Shown here: positions 30,312 through 44,326 of the stretch, one piece after another
How positions within the stretch are numbered: the stretch's first letter is position 1
How the letters are laid out: the number at the start of each line of letters is the position of its first letter
From: Metaphire vulgaris
Lineage: Eukaryota > Annelida > Clitellata > Crassiclitellata > Megascolecidae
DNA length: 64,000 bases
Direction of reading: 5' to 3'
NCBI GenBank assembly: GCA_018105865.1
Contig: CM030840.1
Location: 6,689,006-6,753,005, forward strand
Notes under the pieces: model-generated
Database searches by the model: none
What the model was told of the DNA's origin: nothing
What the model saw: the letters and a program-made list of their open reading frames with translations, nothing else
Program-made: the position numbers and the translations under genes

Positions 30312-32184
30312 CACACAGAGTGGATGTATCAGGACCTCCGAGAGAATTTCCAGCCTGGCTCTGGTGCCAGAAATAGTCAGGGCCCCTGATCTGACAAGTG
30401 TGTGGAAAAGTTGATGGTTGATGGCCTTTTTTTACTTGTGGGTCTTTTTCAAAGCAGAATTCCGCTTCCTCGTTACAAGTACAAGTCTGAAAAAGTGTTG
30501 ATGACCTTTTTTGTTGCTTGTCAGTCTTTTTATGCCATTAATTACTTGACATCTTCAGCCTGGGCCCCTAAGCAGACATTCGCCGGGGCCCCTGAGCTCT
30601 TGATGAAGATGACCTTTTTCCATTCCTCTCCTCAGACCTGGGATGTATAACATATAACAAGTAATAAAATGATACACGTTATAATATAATTTTTGTGCTA
30701 ATTAAAATTCAGAGAGAAGAAATTAACCAGCCATCAGCTTCGTAGTAGGAAGTTTCTATATGAAGCTGTTTAAGGTTGGTTAAATAAACAATTTATTTTT
30801 CAGTGGAGTGGTTTAACCTGATATTTTAAGTAATATTTGAGTAATTGCTTGTGGTGTGTAAACTGCTTTTCTTGTCTTTCTATTTTTTTAGAGGGTTGTT
30901 AGAAATTTGAAATGTATGATTTTCAGTGTCTGCAAGCTTTATTGCCCAGTGGCTTTTGACCAAACACGAATCATTCTTACCATTATATTATTAAAATATG
31001 TTGCCTCTTTAACATTCTGTCGAAATGCTTACAGTATATTAAAGAAACACCTTGGAGAACCTTTTAGGATATAATCTCAACAACCATTGTCTGTTTTCTG
31101 CTTTAGCTATGAGATGTCTTCTAGGTTAGGTTCTTATATCTTTGGAACAGTTCTTCTTTGACAGCACTTTTCTTCCAAATATTTTTCATGATTAATCAGT
31201 GTTAAACTGTGACTGAAGGGTGTATGGTCTCTCCTCTCCAATGCTCAAATCTTCTGTTGCAAAATCTGATGTCTACATCTGGGTTTTTTCTTCATTTTTC
31301 CAGATCTCGATTAAACTCTTGATTCCATTAATTAGTCCTGCCAGCTTAATGTGATTATGTGATCACATAATTTAACATATTTTTTAATGTGCCGCATTTT
31401 CCTGGTTTCCCGCATATGCAATTTATGCACAAACATACGGCAATTTTATCTGCCTTTTCATTATTTTCGTCACACATATAACACGTTTTGCTTTTTTGCT
31501 TAATATAGACATTGATGTAAAGGGGTTCACACCTGTTTGAATGACCTTTTTATTGCTAGTCAGCTTTTTAAAACCGAAAAATGCTGCAATTTCTGCAAAT
31601 ATGCGATATGAAATAGGTACAATGGTACATAAATGGGAAATTTTGGCATTTCTCCACATATTTAGGACCTCTTGAGTTCTGCATTTTTCATGAAATATCA
31701 CCACATTAAACCAACAGCACTACCAGTAATTAATGGCTTAGGAATATCTCATTGCATATTTAGTACTAAAACAATTGTTTTTCTGAAGACCAGACCAATT
31801 TTTGGAAAATTTGTGTACACATTTTATATATTTTGAGACATTAAATGTCATGTACTATATATGCACTAACTTCAACAAAAGTTCTGTGGAAAATCTTCTT
31901 TGAGCTTCCTGTTGCATTTTTATGATGTTTGTTGAATTTGGTGAAACATGAGTCTTGATGCAGACCAGCAGTACAGTATATTTAATGCATCATTGCCTCA
32001 TTTGCAAGTTAATGTTATTCAGTTTGATGACAGACATTGTGTCCTAACTGCCAAGATGAGCCTGATATCGGGAATTTCAGTTATTTGCAAGTCTCTCAAA
32101 AATGATAATTTACTTTTCGTTGCATTCTTTGTAATGTGTTCATGCAGTTCTTATAGGATGAGTTATCATAATAATCAATACGTT

Positions 32185-32216
<32 letters not shown>

Positions 32217-33913
32217 CAACTCTCGCTTGAGTTCTTTATCTGAGAAATCATTTTTCTGCTACATATTCACTGTAGCAATTAACTGATAAGAATTGTGGTG
32301 ATTTAATACAATTAGGCTATGCTAAATCACCACCAAAATCTTCTATCATTTGAATTTTTAGTTACGGGCAAATAGAAAAATTGTATAGTCTACTGTAACT
32401 GAAGCACATGTCATAACACTGGTTTACATGAAATTTTATGTCTAAGTTTTCTTAACAGATTTAGGACAATTCTGATGTCCCAAATTCAAATATAACATTG
32501 GATTTGCTCAATCAGGTCAACTTTTTTATATATCGATACATGTGATTTTTCATATTATGCATGTATTTTCTATTTAAAAATGCAGATTTTATTATAATGA
32601 AATGGTCAACACACAGTTTGTTGCCTGCAAAGTAAGACCTGTTTTGTGTAATTTTGGTGCCCTGATTCCAAGAATGTTATCCGTTTTACCCCATTGGCTC
32701 TAGTTTTTGAATTTAGTTCCTTATATTTTGGTTTTACTAAAATACGTTAAATGCAGAATTTAATCTATTTGAATTCTATCCTTGAACAGCAAAAAAAACT
32801 TCTAAGCAACAACTAATACATGTATTTAGATACAAATATATTAATGAGTGAATTAGTTGTCATTTATTTTTGTCACACTAGAAATCAGAAAAATGACACT
32901 TCAAGCATTTAAATGCAATTGTATTTCTAAATGTGTCCTGGAGGTATGTTGCTGCTCCTGCATCCACAATTACCTCAAAACAGTTGTCATGAATCATGCT
33001 TATTTAATTAAGTCATATAATTTATTATACTGCACATATTTCAATTGATTTCTTCTGGAAATATAAAACCTTTAATGTTATTAACAAAGACCTTTAGGTG
33101 AGAGCAATCAAAAGCTACATAGAGCAAATATATATAATCATGCACTTCCAATATACTGTAGGATATTGATATCTAAAAAAAACTAGAGCAATAGAGGAAA
33201 TCTGATGTCATAGTTGGAATCATGACCCATAAATATACTAAGAAACAGGTCTTACTTCTAAGGCAGCAGGGCAACACAAATTTTTTTGTTACCATATGAT
33301 ATAGGCAATTATACATGCACGTCAGTCTAGAATATATGGCAGTATCTAAAAAACTAGATTTTGATAGAAAAATCTGATGCCATATTTGGAATCAGCACTC
33401 TAGATATGCCCAAAAGAAGTCTAACTTGAGACAACTGACAAAATGTTTTTTTGTTGCCTCTAATTTTACATAATACAATCGATTTAGTTATAAGGCTAGA
33501 TTTTTAAAAGTCAAATTTGCAAAAATGCCTGACCTGATTCAAAGAAACCAGTATTATTTTCAATTTTAGCAGTATAAAATTGTCATAAAACAGTTGAAAA
33601 AACGTATACAATTTTCAAAAATGTTTTTTTATAAACCAGTGTAATGCATGACATGACACTGTTGACAGTATACGGCTATACGCAATGCATGCAAAACAAT
33701 TAGATGGGGATAACTTTTAAACCTGACGTGCTACAGTAAAACCGCTTACAGATTTGGAATCAGCGTGTCGTATCCCATCTGAATCACCTATTACCTTCTC
33801 AGTTAAGAAAATCATGTTTTCCAGTGATATCAGTGACACTCCAGAGATTTAACGCTGCCGCCTTCCGAGGAACTTTCAAGACATAATTATAATAATAATG
33901 ATTAACAGACGTT

Positions 33914-33956
<43 letters not shown>

Positions 33957-36900
33957 GTAATAGTAATAGTAATAGTAATAATAATAGATTTTATTTATTG
34001 ATTACTTTGTTTTCTCACTGAGGAATAAATTCAGTTATTCGTTTTCTTTGTTGGAATGGAAATTTATTTTTCCAATGCTATTAATCAATCTGATAGGTGA
34101 CTTTTGTTTAAATGACTTGTTTTTTAATTATGTTTTAGGTCTTACAAATTTCAGTTTCTTTCTCTTTACAGAAGTAAATTGCATGACTGTACAGTGATCC
34201 AGTGCATGAGGTGGATTTGTATAGAAATTTTAACAAATGTTAACAGTTCAGCTCTGTTGTGATCTGTTTTAGTTTCTTTGGCTATTTGAAATATGTTACA
34301 AATGGACATACTATTCTAGCAGCCTTGTTGCCATGCACTGTGTAACTGCATAATCAGAGTAAGAAGTGCTTAAATAGCTTATAAATTGAAAGAGCAGTAA
34401 GCCAAATAAGATAAAAATTTAAAGATAAAAAGCTGTGAAATGTACCCTAATTATGCAGCCATACTGGATTGGGTTGAATTTCCTCAGGTTTGGCCGGTCA
34501 TTGCAGTGACAACAGAGCTTACTGTAGATCACTGGTAAGTTTGCAAGACAGTTTATTTACTTTGCATTTTGTGAGCAACGTAGAAATACCATTTCTGTTA
34601 TTGTATTATGCCGCACTTAGTTGCTTATTTTATGTTATTTGTGATGGTTTCATTTTATACAGTTTACCATCTAATTGGTTAATAAATAAATAAAACTAAA
34701 TATATGTAAAGTGAGATTTATTTCCATTTACACCTTGATGTTTGTTTGGGCATCCTAACTCCTGATGGAATTGTTTGTTTGTAAGTATATAAAATGGCCA
34801 TGATCCTCAGTGAGAATCGGTCAAAGTTTGATTGTCTAGTCAGTAGTTGGAGTGCAAATATGTAGAAAAATTTATCTGCATTTAATCTTAAACCTGACGA
34901 AGGGTTTCAACTTCCAAACAGAAGTTATAGATATATGAGATGACATTCATTTGCCATCCTAGGAGATGGACTTTTCTACCTTCTGAGTGTTCACTTGTGT
35001 GTGTGTGCGTGTGTGTGCATGCGCGCTCGCGTGCGTGCATGTGTGTGTGTGTGTTCTTCTGACTGGCTATTTGGTTTGTAAATAGTGATTTTGTATTTGA
35101 TATGAGACTTCAAATTGAGCTATCATGTATATCTGCCATAACAAACTCATTTATGATGAGTAGAATATCAACAGCTGTGCCGTGATGTTATGTTCAGAAT
35201 AATATCTGTTTAGATTGATGTGTTGGTGATGTTTTCATGAAAAATAATGTGTAGGTTTTGTTGGAGAGCATTGATGTAGTTTGATATTTGAAAAATAACA
35301 TAAAGGATGTTACATTGAGTATAGGATGACTAATGGGTGCTGAGTTAGGCCTGCAAATACTATGTGAAAATAGAAGATGGCAAAAACTTCCCTTTCTGAA
35401 TGTAGGCTAAGTTTCACCACTTCCCTTCTTCCTGACCCATTGGTCAGGAAGAAGGGAAGTGGTGAAAAAGTTCTTACTGATGCTGCTATTGTTGGCGACT
35501 GGATTGCTTTTAGGATGCTGTACCATTTAATGCATTGGCACCTGATTGGAGTTCAGATCCATAGATCAACTGATTGCTCAGATCTCTTCAGTCCAAAAGC
35601 ACAGGTGCATACCACAAAAGCAAAACACCAAGAAGGTTTCTATTTTCCCAAGAAGGAGAATTCTTGAGAGGCTAAAAGACTTGTTCATTCTGAGGAGAAT
35701 AGAATCTCAGATATGGCAAAGTGTTAAAGCAAAGTAGAACCCTATTGTTACTAGTAAGCAGATTTTCAAAGAAGGAACAATGCACCTATTGCCCCCTATT
35801 GCCTTTACTCTAGTGCAAGGTTTCCCAAACTTTTTGGGACTGTGACCCACTTCAGCGGTTTCTTAATGTGCAGTGACCCTGCAAACGTCGTTTCGGGTAA
35901 AATTGGATAAAACACTACCTAATCATTTTAACCTGTTACAGGGGTTCAACGTTTTAAAACGTCGCCCGGAAATCATATGCAAACGGGGTCCGACGTTTTA
36001 AAACGTTGCGCAACTGTTTTGCTCTTCCACCACGGTGTTTGCCGTTTAAAAACGTTTTCTTGATTTGATTTGATTTCTTTTTTGGCACTGATGGATGGTA
36101 AGTACAATAAAAATGCTAAACAATGATGCAAACCACATCTTTGTAGCTTCTATATAGCCTGCAGATTTCAAGATTCTCACAAAAAATTTCACTTCTTGGA
36201 GCAACGGGTGCCTGGTCTAGAAACATCATAACTCCCATAAATTGGGCCCGATCTTCAAAATTTTTGAACTAATCTGTTCCAAAGACACCCACCTACAACT
36301 TTGCCGCTGAACCTAGGGGGTCACCACTGAAAAACTTTTTTATTGACCTTTGAACTTATTTTTTGGGAGGGGTCATATTTTGGCCTGTAGGGTGGGCCCA
36401 ACCCCCAAAATTTCTTTTTTGGCATGGATGGATGGTAAGTACAATAAAAATGCTAAACAATGATGCAAACCATATCTTTGTATCTTCTATATAGTCTGCA
36501 AGGTAAGGTGTTTCAGATTTCAAGATTCTCGCAAAAATTTCACTTCTCCGAGGGGTGCCTGGTCTCGAAACATCATAACTCCCCCAAATTGGGCCCGATC
36601 TTCAAACTTTTTGAACTAATCTGTTCCAAAGACACCCACCTACAACTTTGCCGCTGAACCTAGGGGTCACCACTGAAAAACATTTTTTATTGACCTTTGA
36701 ACGTATTTTTGGGAGGGGGTCATATTTTGGCCTGTAGATGGAACCCTGGTTTCTTTTTGGCATGGATGGATGAAGTACAATAAAATGCTAAACAATGATG
36801 CAAACCACATCTTTGTAGCTTCTATATAGCCTGAAATATAGTAAGTTTAAAAAGTACATGTTCACAGTTCAAACAAACGCTTTTCCCCAAAATTAGTTAC

Positions 36901-39900
36901 CCAAATTGGTAACGTCTTGTAAAAATTAATTCCCCCTTTGACGGGTTAATTAATATATGCTTTTAATGGATTGCAGGTTTACATTTATAAATTTATAAGT
37001 TTCTTAAAATAAAACCTACTTTCAACTTTGCAAGGCTAGTGACATTGTGGTGTTAGTTAGAAAATGGCACTTTTGAATCTAATTTCACACTGCCATGCAA
37101 ACCACTGGGCTGAGCCCTGCTACCCTCTTTTGGGTCGTGACCTACAGTTTGGGAAACAATCGAAACACTGCTCTAGTGGGCTATTTCTATTATTGACAGA
37201 ATTTTGATTTGTGAGCTCATTTGGATCCAGAACAGTTCATACAATTTTTTATATTTGAATCCAATTTTTATATTTGAATCCAGTGCTTTTTTAGATGCTG
37301 CATCAAGTGCATACATGCACTAATTAATCTCTATGGTTCATGATGTCATAATAGTACAGTTTGGACCATATTTTCAATTATCTATTTCTTTACACAGTGT
37401 TTGTGATGAAGGTTGATGAAGACAATGTGATTTATTGTAATTTATGAAGATATGCAAGCACTGTGTCATCCTAGGAATTCATCAGGTTTTGAATTAATTT
37501 TGAGAGGATTTGTAGAATGCATCTGGTGCCTTCATATTTTATTTCAAGCCCAATTTGCTTCCAGAGTAAAGTATACTGTTGAAAGGAAGATCAGCGCTGT
37601 CGATGAATGATTTGCTTAAGATGGATAAAGACGATTGTTTAGTAATAAGGAAAGGAATTGAGAATTCAATTGTGCCTGTTTGCTCACTGGAAGCTTTGCA
37701 AAAGTTGATAAAATCTGTTGGGAGGATGAATTGGGGCTTATCACAAAAATTTGCCTATTGGAATAGGAGGATAAGAATTTGTGTTGCTGCCATGTCCTTT
37801 CTTTGCAAATCTCTGTTTAACAAAACGGTGTTCTTTGTTTGAGCTGTGTGTAGAGCATCAGAGGTCTTTTCTTAGAGACTGAATGAAATCGTTTTGCCTT
37901 TCTTGTGGTCTCTTTGTGGGAGAGTAGAAGTGTTCTTTGTGCTTTGCTTTAGTATGTACCAGTGCTTTTATTGCTCATGATCTTTAAATGGGATTGTAAT
38001 CCAGGTGCCATTAGAGAGCTGTTCATTTGGCTTTGATGTGCTTATTTGCTTATCTTCTTCTATTAATTAGAACTGTATTTGTTGTTTGCTTAGTGGACAC
38101 TAGCTTTTATAACATGTTAACAAGTGTTAAAATCCCTGCCTTTTATGTTACAATACCATGTCTATAGAATACAGTAAAACCCATTAACACAGAAGACTTC
38201 AGAAGACCTGAATAAGTGTTCAATGTTAACCAAAGGCCATCGTTAAATTGAGTCTGAAAAGGCCCATTCATACTGATCCATTCCAGACTTAGTGGTGTGT
38301 TTTCCCTGAGGTTCCATATAGATGTTTAATAGGCTTATGCTGTATAAGTCAATAGGAGTTTATTTTTTTGCAGGAACAGTTAGAAAGCTCCAATATTAAT
38401 GTATATAATGTGACCCAATAAAAACATGCCACTGTATATTTGTCCATAACTTTGGCAAATGTGAGCCAATTTTCAACATGTTTGCACTGTTTGACTCAGA
38501 AATAAATGTGGGATAAATTATTAGTGAAAACTATTGTGTAAAACACATATAAGGTTCTTAATTGTTCACAATATTTTCTGAATGTAATAAATAATGGCAT
38601 CTATTACTGAGACGTGCTGTCGATGCAAGATGCTACTGCCTTTGAGATGGGACATTTCAGATTACTTCTTCGTCTTGTTGAAAGACGTGCTCCATCACAC
38701 CGTGTGCTCCAGACAGTCAGCTTTTTACAGCAGGAGACACCAGCATTCAAAGTTTGGGATGGAATGCAGTAGCGGGTCAAACCAAAGTTTGCAGTGTCAA
38801 TTAATTAACTCCTGTCTGGGATGAGTTGGGACAAAGCACCATCAGCAATGCTATTGATGAATGGTGTAAATGTCTGCACTCATGTGTTTGTGCAAGAGGA
38901 GGACAGACACTTGAAGCATTTGCTTTGAGCTTTGACTTGTTATAACGGTATTGCACAGTATGCGCACTAGTAGTTTGCACACCTGGGAATTTGCGCACCA
39001 GTAGTTTACGCGCCGGTAGTTTATGCACCAGGAGTTTGCGCACCTATAGTATGCGCACCAAGTTAAGTATCAACGGTTAATAACAATGCGAAGAAATACC
39101 TTGCATTCCTTTATAGCCTGACCGCTGGACGTTGGCTTAGCAATTGCCAATTAACAATTAATAATTGAACTAAGAACAAGTCACTGCCTATGCAGTTTTA
39201 GCATAAGAATTTTTTATGGGTTAGGGTTTAGAGCGCTAACCCTAATCTAACAGGTGCTCTAATAATTGGTATAAAGGAATGCAAGGTATTTCTTCACATT
39301 GTTATTAACCGGATACTTAACTTGTTTACTATAGGTGCGCAGCGCTTCCCAACTACTAGTGAGCATTCTAATGTAAACCGGTATAACTTTGCTTTAATTC
39401 ATTTATTAAATTTTGAACATTTTGTGAACAATTAAGAACATTATACACCTTACACCATTATGTGCACTTGACAGTTTTTGCTATTTTTTCAATTATTTTA
39501 GTTTTACTAGGTAGGGCTGCTACACTTTAAGGCAGTGTCAACCTCATGCTAAATAGAACAAATTTTTTCACGTCATATTCTTCATAAAATTACAAACCAA
39601 CCAACAATTTATTAAATTGAGTGTTCTTTATTAAGGAACTGCCGGGTCTGCAGTCACATATAATGATATGTAGATGTAACAAACGCGAAAAGTAACGTTC
39701 ATAGACTGTAGATTCTCGCCGTTGTTTTCCTTAGTGTCGTTTTCACCTTGCATTTTCTCAGACCTTGCCAAAAATTTATCCATTTCAAATTTCATAGGGC
39801 TAAATCTCGTAAACTATCAAATTCAACTGTTACTATACTTATAGTTACCCTACTATTGCAACATCTCAACACATGCAATGTAATAATTTCAAAACGGTAA

Positions 39901-42900
39901 TTGGGTAAACCTGGCGCTAGACGCTGTTGTTTTTACATTGTAAAGGTTAATTGACGTCAACGAAAAGAAATTTTGGCATTTTGTTGCGCCGCGCAACAAT
40001 ATAAAAAAATGATGTCCGATATTGTATTGTAGGCTGTGCCGCACTGGTGTGAGCATTATGACGCCATTTTTACACTTGCTCATCCGTTTTTAGCAAAAAT
40101 TTTAATAGTAAAATTCTGAAATTATTTCACGTTTTAATCTCTAGCGGCACACTAGTGTGGCTGCTACAGTTTACACTGCTTTAAGGGCATCGTAAATATA
40201 TATGTATATATGCATACATATGTATACATATACATATGTATATATATAATATATATGTATATATATATATTTATGACGTATATGTATATGACAAGTTGTA
40301 TATTAATTGACCCATCCATTGATGAACACAGCAAACTCTTGAAAATTGTCCTCTATATGACTACATTCAGTTACAAAGTCTATAAATGTTTTCATATATT
40401 GTGTATGGCTTAAGTTGTTTTATCTCCTGTTTTCTATATAAACCCAAAGCTCTAAGTTTAAGGAGATATCCCTTTGGCATTTTGCAATAGTTGTTTTAGT
40501 GGAAACGAATCATTATCACTTTTTAAGGAGCACAATGTGAATGGCAGATGCTGGATTGAAGATTGTGCATATAGCCAATGAATTTAGAAAGTGTGATGTA
40601 CAATGTACATAGACTTTATTGTCTGAGTATCTGGCAATTGCAGTCTATCAGGATTCAAGTATTCAAAAGTTTTTCATAAATATTCTCTTGGAAGACTATT
40701 TACCAGAAATTTAGGGAATTTAGGGCTCTGTTGCACAGAAGGTATATAGTGCTTGTTGTTTTATATTGTAATGTCTTAATTTCCTTGCATTTTAATATTA
40801 ATGAAGTAATTGCTACCTTTTATTTTTGCATTTGAAAGCATTCGGTTAAGATGAAATCTGGTTTTGCAGATTTGCTATGTTGAAATCTGGTCTAAGAAAA
40901 AGACTGCGCCCACTGTCTTTTTCTTGTCAGTAAATGCAAATTCTTCAACACTTTCTTTCTGAAAGGTTCTATTTTCTTGTGCATATTTTCATTTACTGAT
41001 ATTTCTCTCGGCCATGTTATCAGAAATTGAAATTGAATTGATCTTCAGATGCAGAGGCATAGCGAAGGGGGGCAGGTGGGAGCATATGCCCCCAGGCGCC
41101 GAGGTGAGGGGGCGCCAAAACTGGGTTTTTGGGGTAAGTTAAGCAATTAAATACATAATAAATAAGAAGAAACAAGTGCAGCGACCTTTTTTTGCTGGTC
41201 ATTAGTGTAAGGAGAGGGGCGCCATAGAGAGTTGAGAGGCGCCGAGAGAACGATGTGATCACCTTTTTTTGTTCATCAGCAGTGTTGGGGCGCCAACAGT
41301 ACACTTTTCCCCCCGGGCACGGGATACCCTCGATACGCCTCTGTTCAGGTGTGACATCGTTAACAATGTTAACATTCAATTTGCCAATGCATTAAAATAG
41401 TATGTAACCTGCAGACATACTATAGTAATAAATTTTGAACATTTTGTAGAAATTTAATTTATTTTTAAGGATATTGTAAAATTTAATTTATCTTTAAACA
41501 TTTTATAAACTAAATAATAAAATAAATAATAATAATATAAGTCATTCTTTAATCGTGACGTCTATTCAAAATGCCGAGAAGTTGGCAAATCTCATGAATT
41601 TATATAGCGCCTGGATTATAGTTGTAGTATTTGCTTATTCTTAGACCCTTAAACTGTCTTGAAAGAAACTATAAACAGGGTGTAATGGTCGTCTAAGCAA
41701 GGGTTGGTCGGTATATTCATGGGCTTTGAGAGCGAGACTGGGTTGTTATAGCTTTTATAAAAATTTAAGTTAATTTATATTTTTAAAAAATGTTTGAGTG
41801 TTTAGAAATTATATTTATCTGAAATAAGAAAATTCAGATTTTCATTGGAGACACAATTGCTCACGTTTGTGCTGGAGTTTTATTGCATAAGTAGTTGTTT
41901 TTTTTGTAATTGAGGGAGAAGGCATTGATTTTTGTAGCTTCAGTTGCCATTTGTGTTTAAAGTCTTTGTAGTTTTGCTTTATATAAGTTTAGTCATTCAT
42001 GAGACAGTGGCACACAGCTGAACCATGCATAGTGTAGAAAATATCAGTCTTCCAAATCCATCTTCTCTGGACCAATCTTTAATGGTTTTCTTTCTTCTGT
42101 AATAAATGCCTTCATTAGCAGTGGGGTGCCGCCCCCTCTTTTCTTCTGTTCTGTCATGGTTTGACTTGGGCAGAAGGAGTGGCCTGGCAGGAGCAGAGAG
42201 CCGGGTGTCCATTTAGTGATAGGACTGAGCATTTCCTGGAGGGCAGATGGTTGCTAGGACGACCATTCAAATGATTCCATGCACAAAAGAATGGAAAACT
42301 GTGGTATGTTCTAAATGTTCTCTTGCCTTCTGGGACTGGGACTAATCTATCTACTTTCATTGAAGATTGCAATGATAAAAGGGAGTTTTAGAACATTGCT
42401 ATTACATATTTGTTAATGCACATTAAATCATTTGCAAAGTGAGGAACTGTCAGGGTGGAAGAGGTCCCGGGGGAGGGTTAACAACTTGCCCAAGGTTGCT
42501 ATGGGATGGCTAAGGTCAGATTTAAACCAGTCATGTTGTGTGGCAAGAAAGAATCATACTGCTACTCCCACTGCACCCTCTACTGTTAGCAGTCGGAATT
42601 ATTTTGTAATTAAGCTACGGATTCTATTCCATTAGCTACTTTGAATTTTGTTCTGTTTTATTGTGACATTTAAAAAAACATTTTCCTGAAGTGTAATCTG
42701 CGTCTGACTTTAACAAAGACTTTAAAGCTGGCTTTAACAAGAACATCCAGGGAGCCAAGCGGTGATCAGGGACAGTGCTTTGGGAGCCAGAGCAATTGTT
42801 TGTCCAGAGCAAAATGCTTTAGATTGTGTAGAATGATGGTTTGTGGGAACTGCTACAAGTCTGAGGTGACAGAAGCTGAGCCCTTAAAAGCCTGGAATAC

Positions 42901-44275
42901 ACTGGACTGTTTTTCATAGGGAATTCAACTTCAGAATTGCTTGGGGATTTTGGAAATGGTTTTAGACCAGCACACCATCAAAATCAGGAACAGAATTTGC
43001 AGGCCAAATGTAAAAAGTAACACTGCTCTATTCTTTTCAGGACATCAGGAGGAATGAACTATCTGATTGTCAGAAGCAACATGGCCATTTTCTCAGTGGG
43101 GAATGGTTTAGGACTGTCTGGAAGCAGGAATGTCAGATCCTCCCCTTAAAGTGGGAGGATTTGACATTTCTGTTTAGTCCCATTGGTTGGTGCTAACTTC
43201 TTAATTGGCAATAAAAGGCCAGCAAGGACAACTGATCAAAGCTAAGAATAATATCAAAGGATAATCTTTTCATCCATTGGCCTATAGCTGTTAAGGTTAA
43301 TGGCACCCAGTTGCTGTAAGCTCAACCAAGGTTGCCAAAGCCATGAGCCCTTGATCCATGCAGGAACATCTTCATATGATTATAACTTATCTAGGACTCT
43401 ATGACCCATGACTTCAATGCTATTCTTGTCTTTTGTCATGATGAAATTCTGAAATAGTTCTTTAGGTTTCTTCTTTTATTCTTTGTCTATTTCTCTCTTC
43501 CTCGCTTCCTTTTTGTCTTACGTTTTAAATTTGTTTTTACAGCATTTCTGATTATTATACTGCAAGGGTAAATTATTAATCTCTTGGTGTTGCTTTGCTA
43601 TAAATGGAGAAAAACGAAATCGTTATTTGCTGCCTGTAAAATTTTTCTCCTTTAGACTGACTTAAGATTTAAAAAGTCCTGAGTGGAATGATTGTTGTCT
43701 TTATGTTAATCCAGCCTGTTTAACACCACTGTCCCTCTCATTTAATGTGGGAATTCTAAATGCTTTGTGTATTTATTCATTACCGCAAGTGTAGGTTAAT
43801 GTCAGGTGACATGTACCTCATTATTATGCAACACTTTGAATTTCTAGGAATTATTTGTTTTGGCATAGACATTGTTAAATTATTACCATTAACATAGAAT
43901 AAGTGGTTGGTTTACTCAACGTTGTCTTTCCATTGGATTTATTGAACAGATATTAAAACTGAAGCAGTTTAAATGGTTGTGAACTGAAAAATGTGTTTGG
44001 CCCTATGAGACTTGAATGCTTGATTGGATCTTCATCCAACAACCCTTACCACTGTGTTGAGCAAGCGCAGCATGGCTGCAAATTTTGTATAAATTTAGCT
44101 GTTGACTCTATATTGTTTTTCCCAGTATATTTTGCCAAATGACTTTCTGCAGTTATTCAAATGATGAACAAATACGGTAAGCATCTTTCACAGTATGATG
44201 GTATTTTGAACATAAAATCCATGCTTCATGTTCTAATATCTGCTTTTGTATTAAACTGCATGTTTACTGTGTGAT

Positions 44276-44326
<51 letters not shown>

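Noticed and set aside
37579..37842. 87-codon + frame in RYK intron 1
   Set aside because: Partly protein-like, but no domain, splice logic or antisense partner; left as unassigned.
41997..42372. Overlapping minus-strand frames
   Set aside because: Three frames are open by chance over the same bases; none shows a motif.
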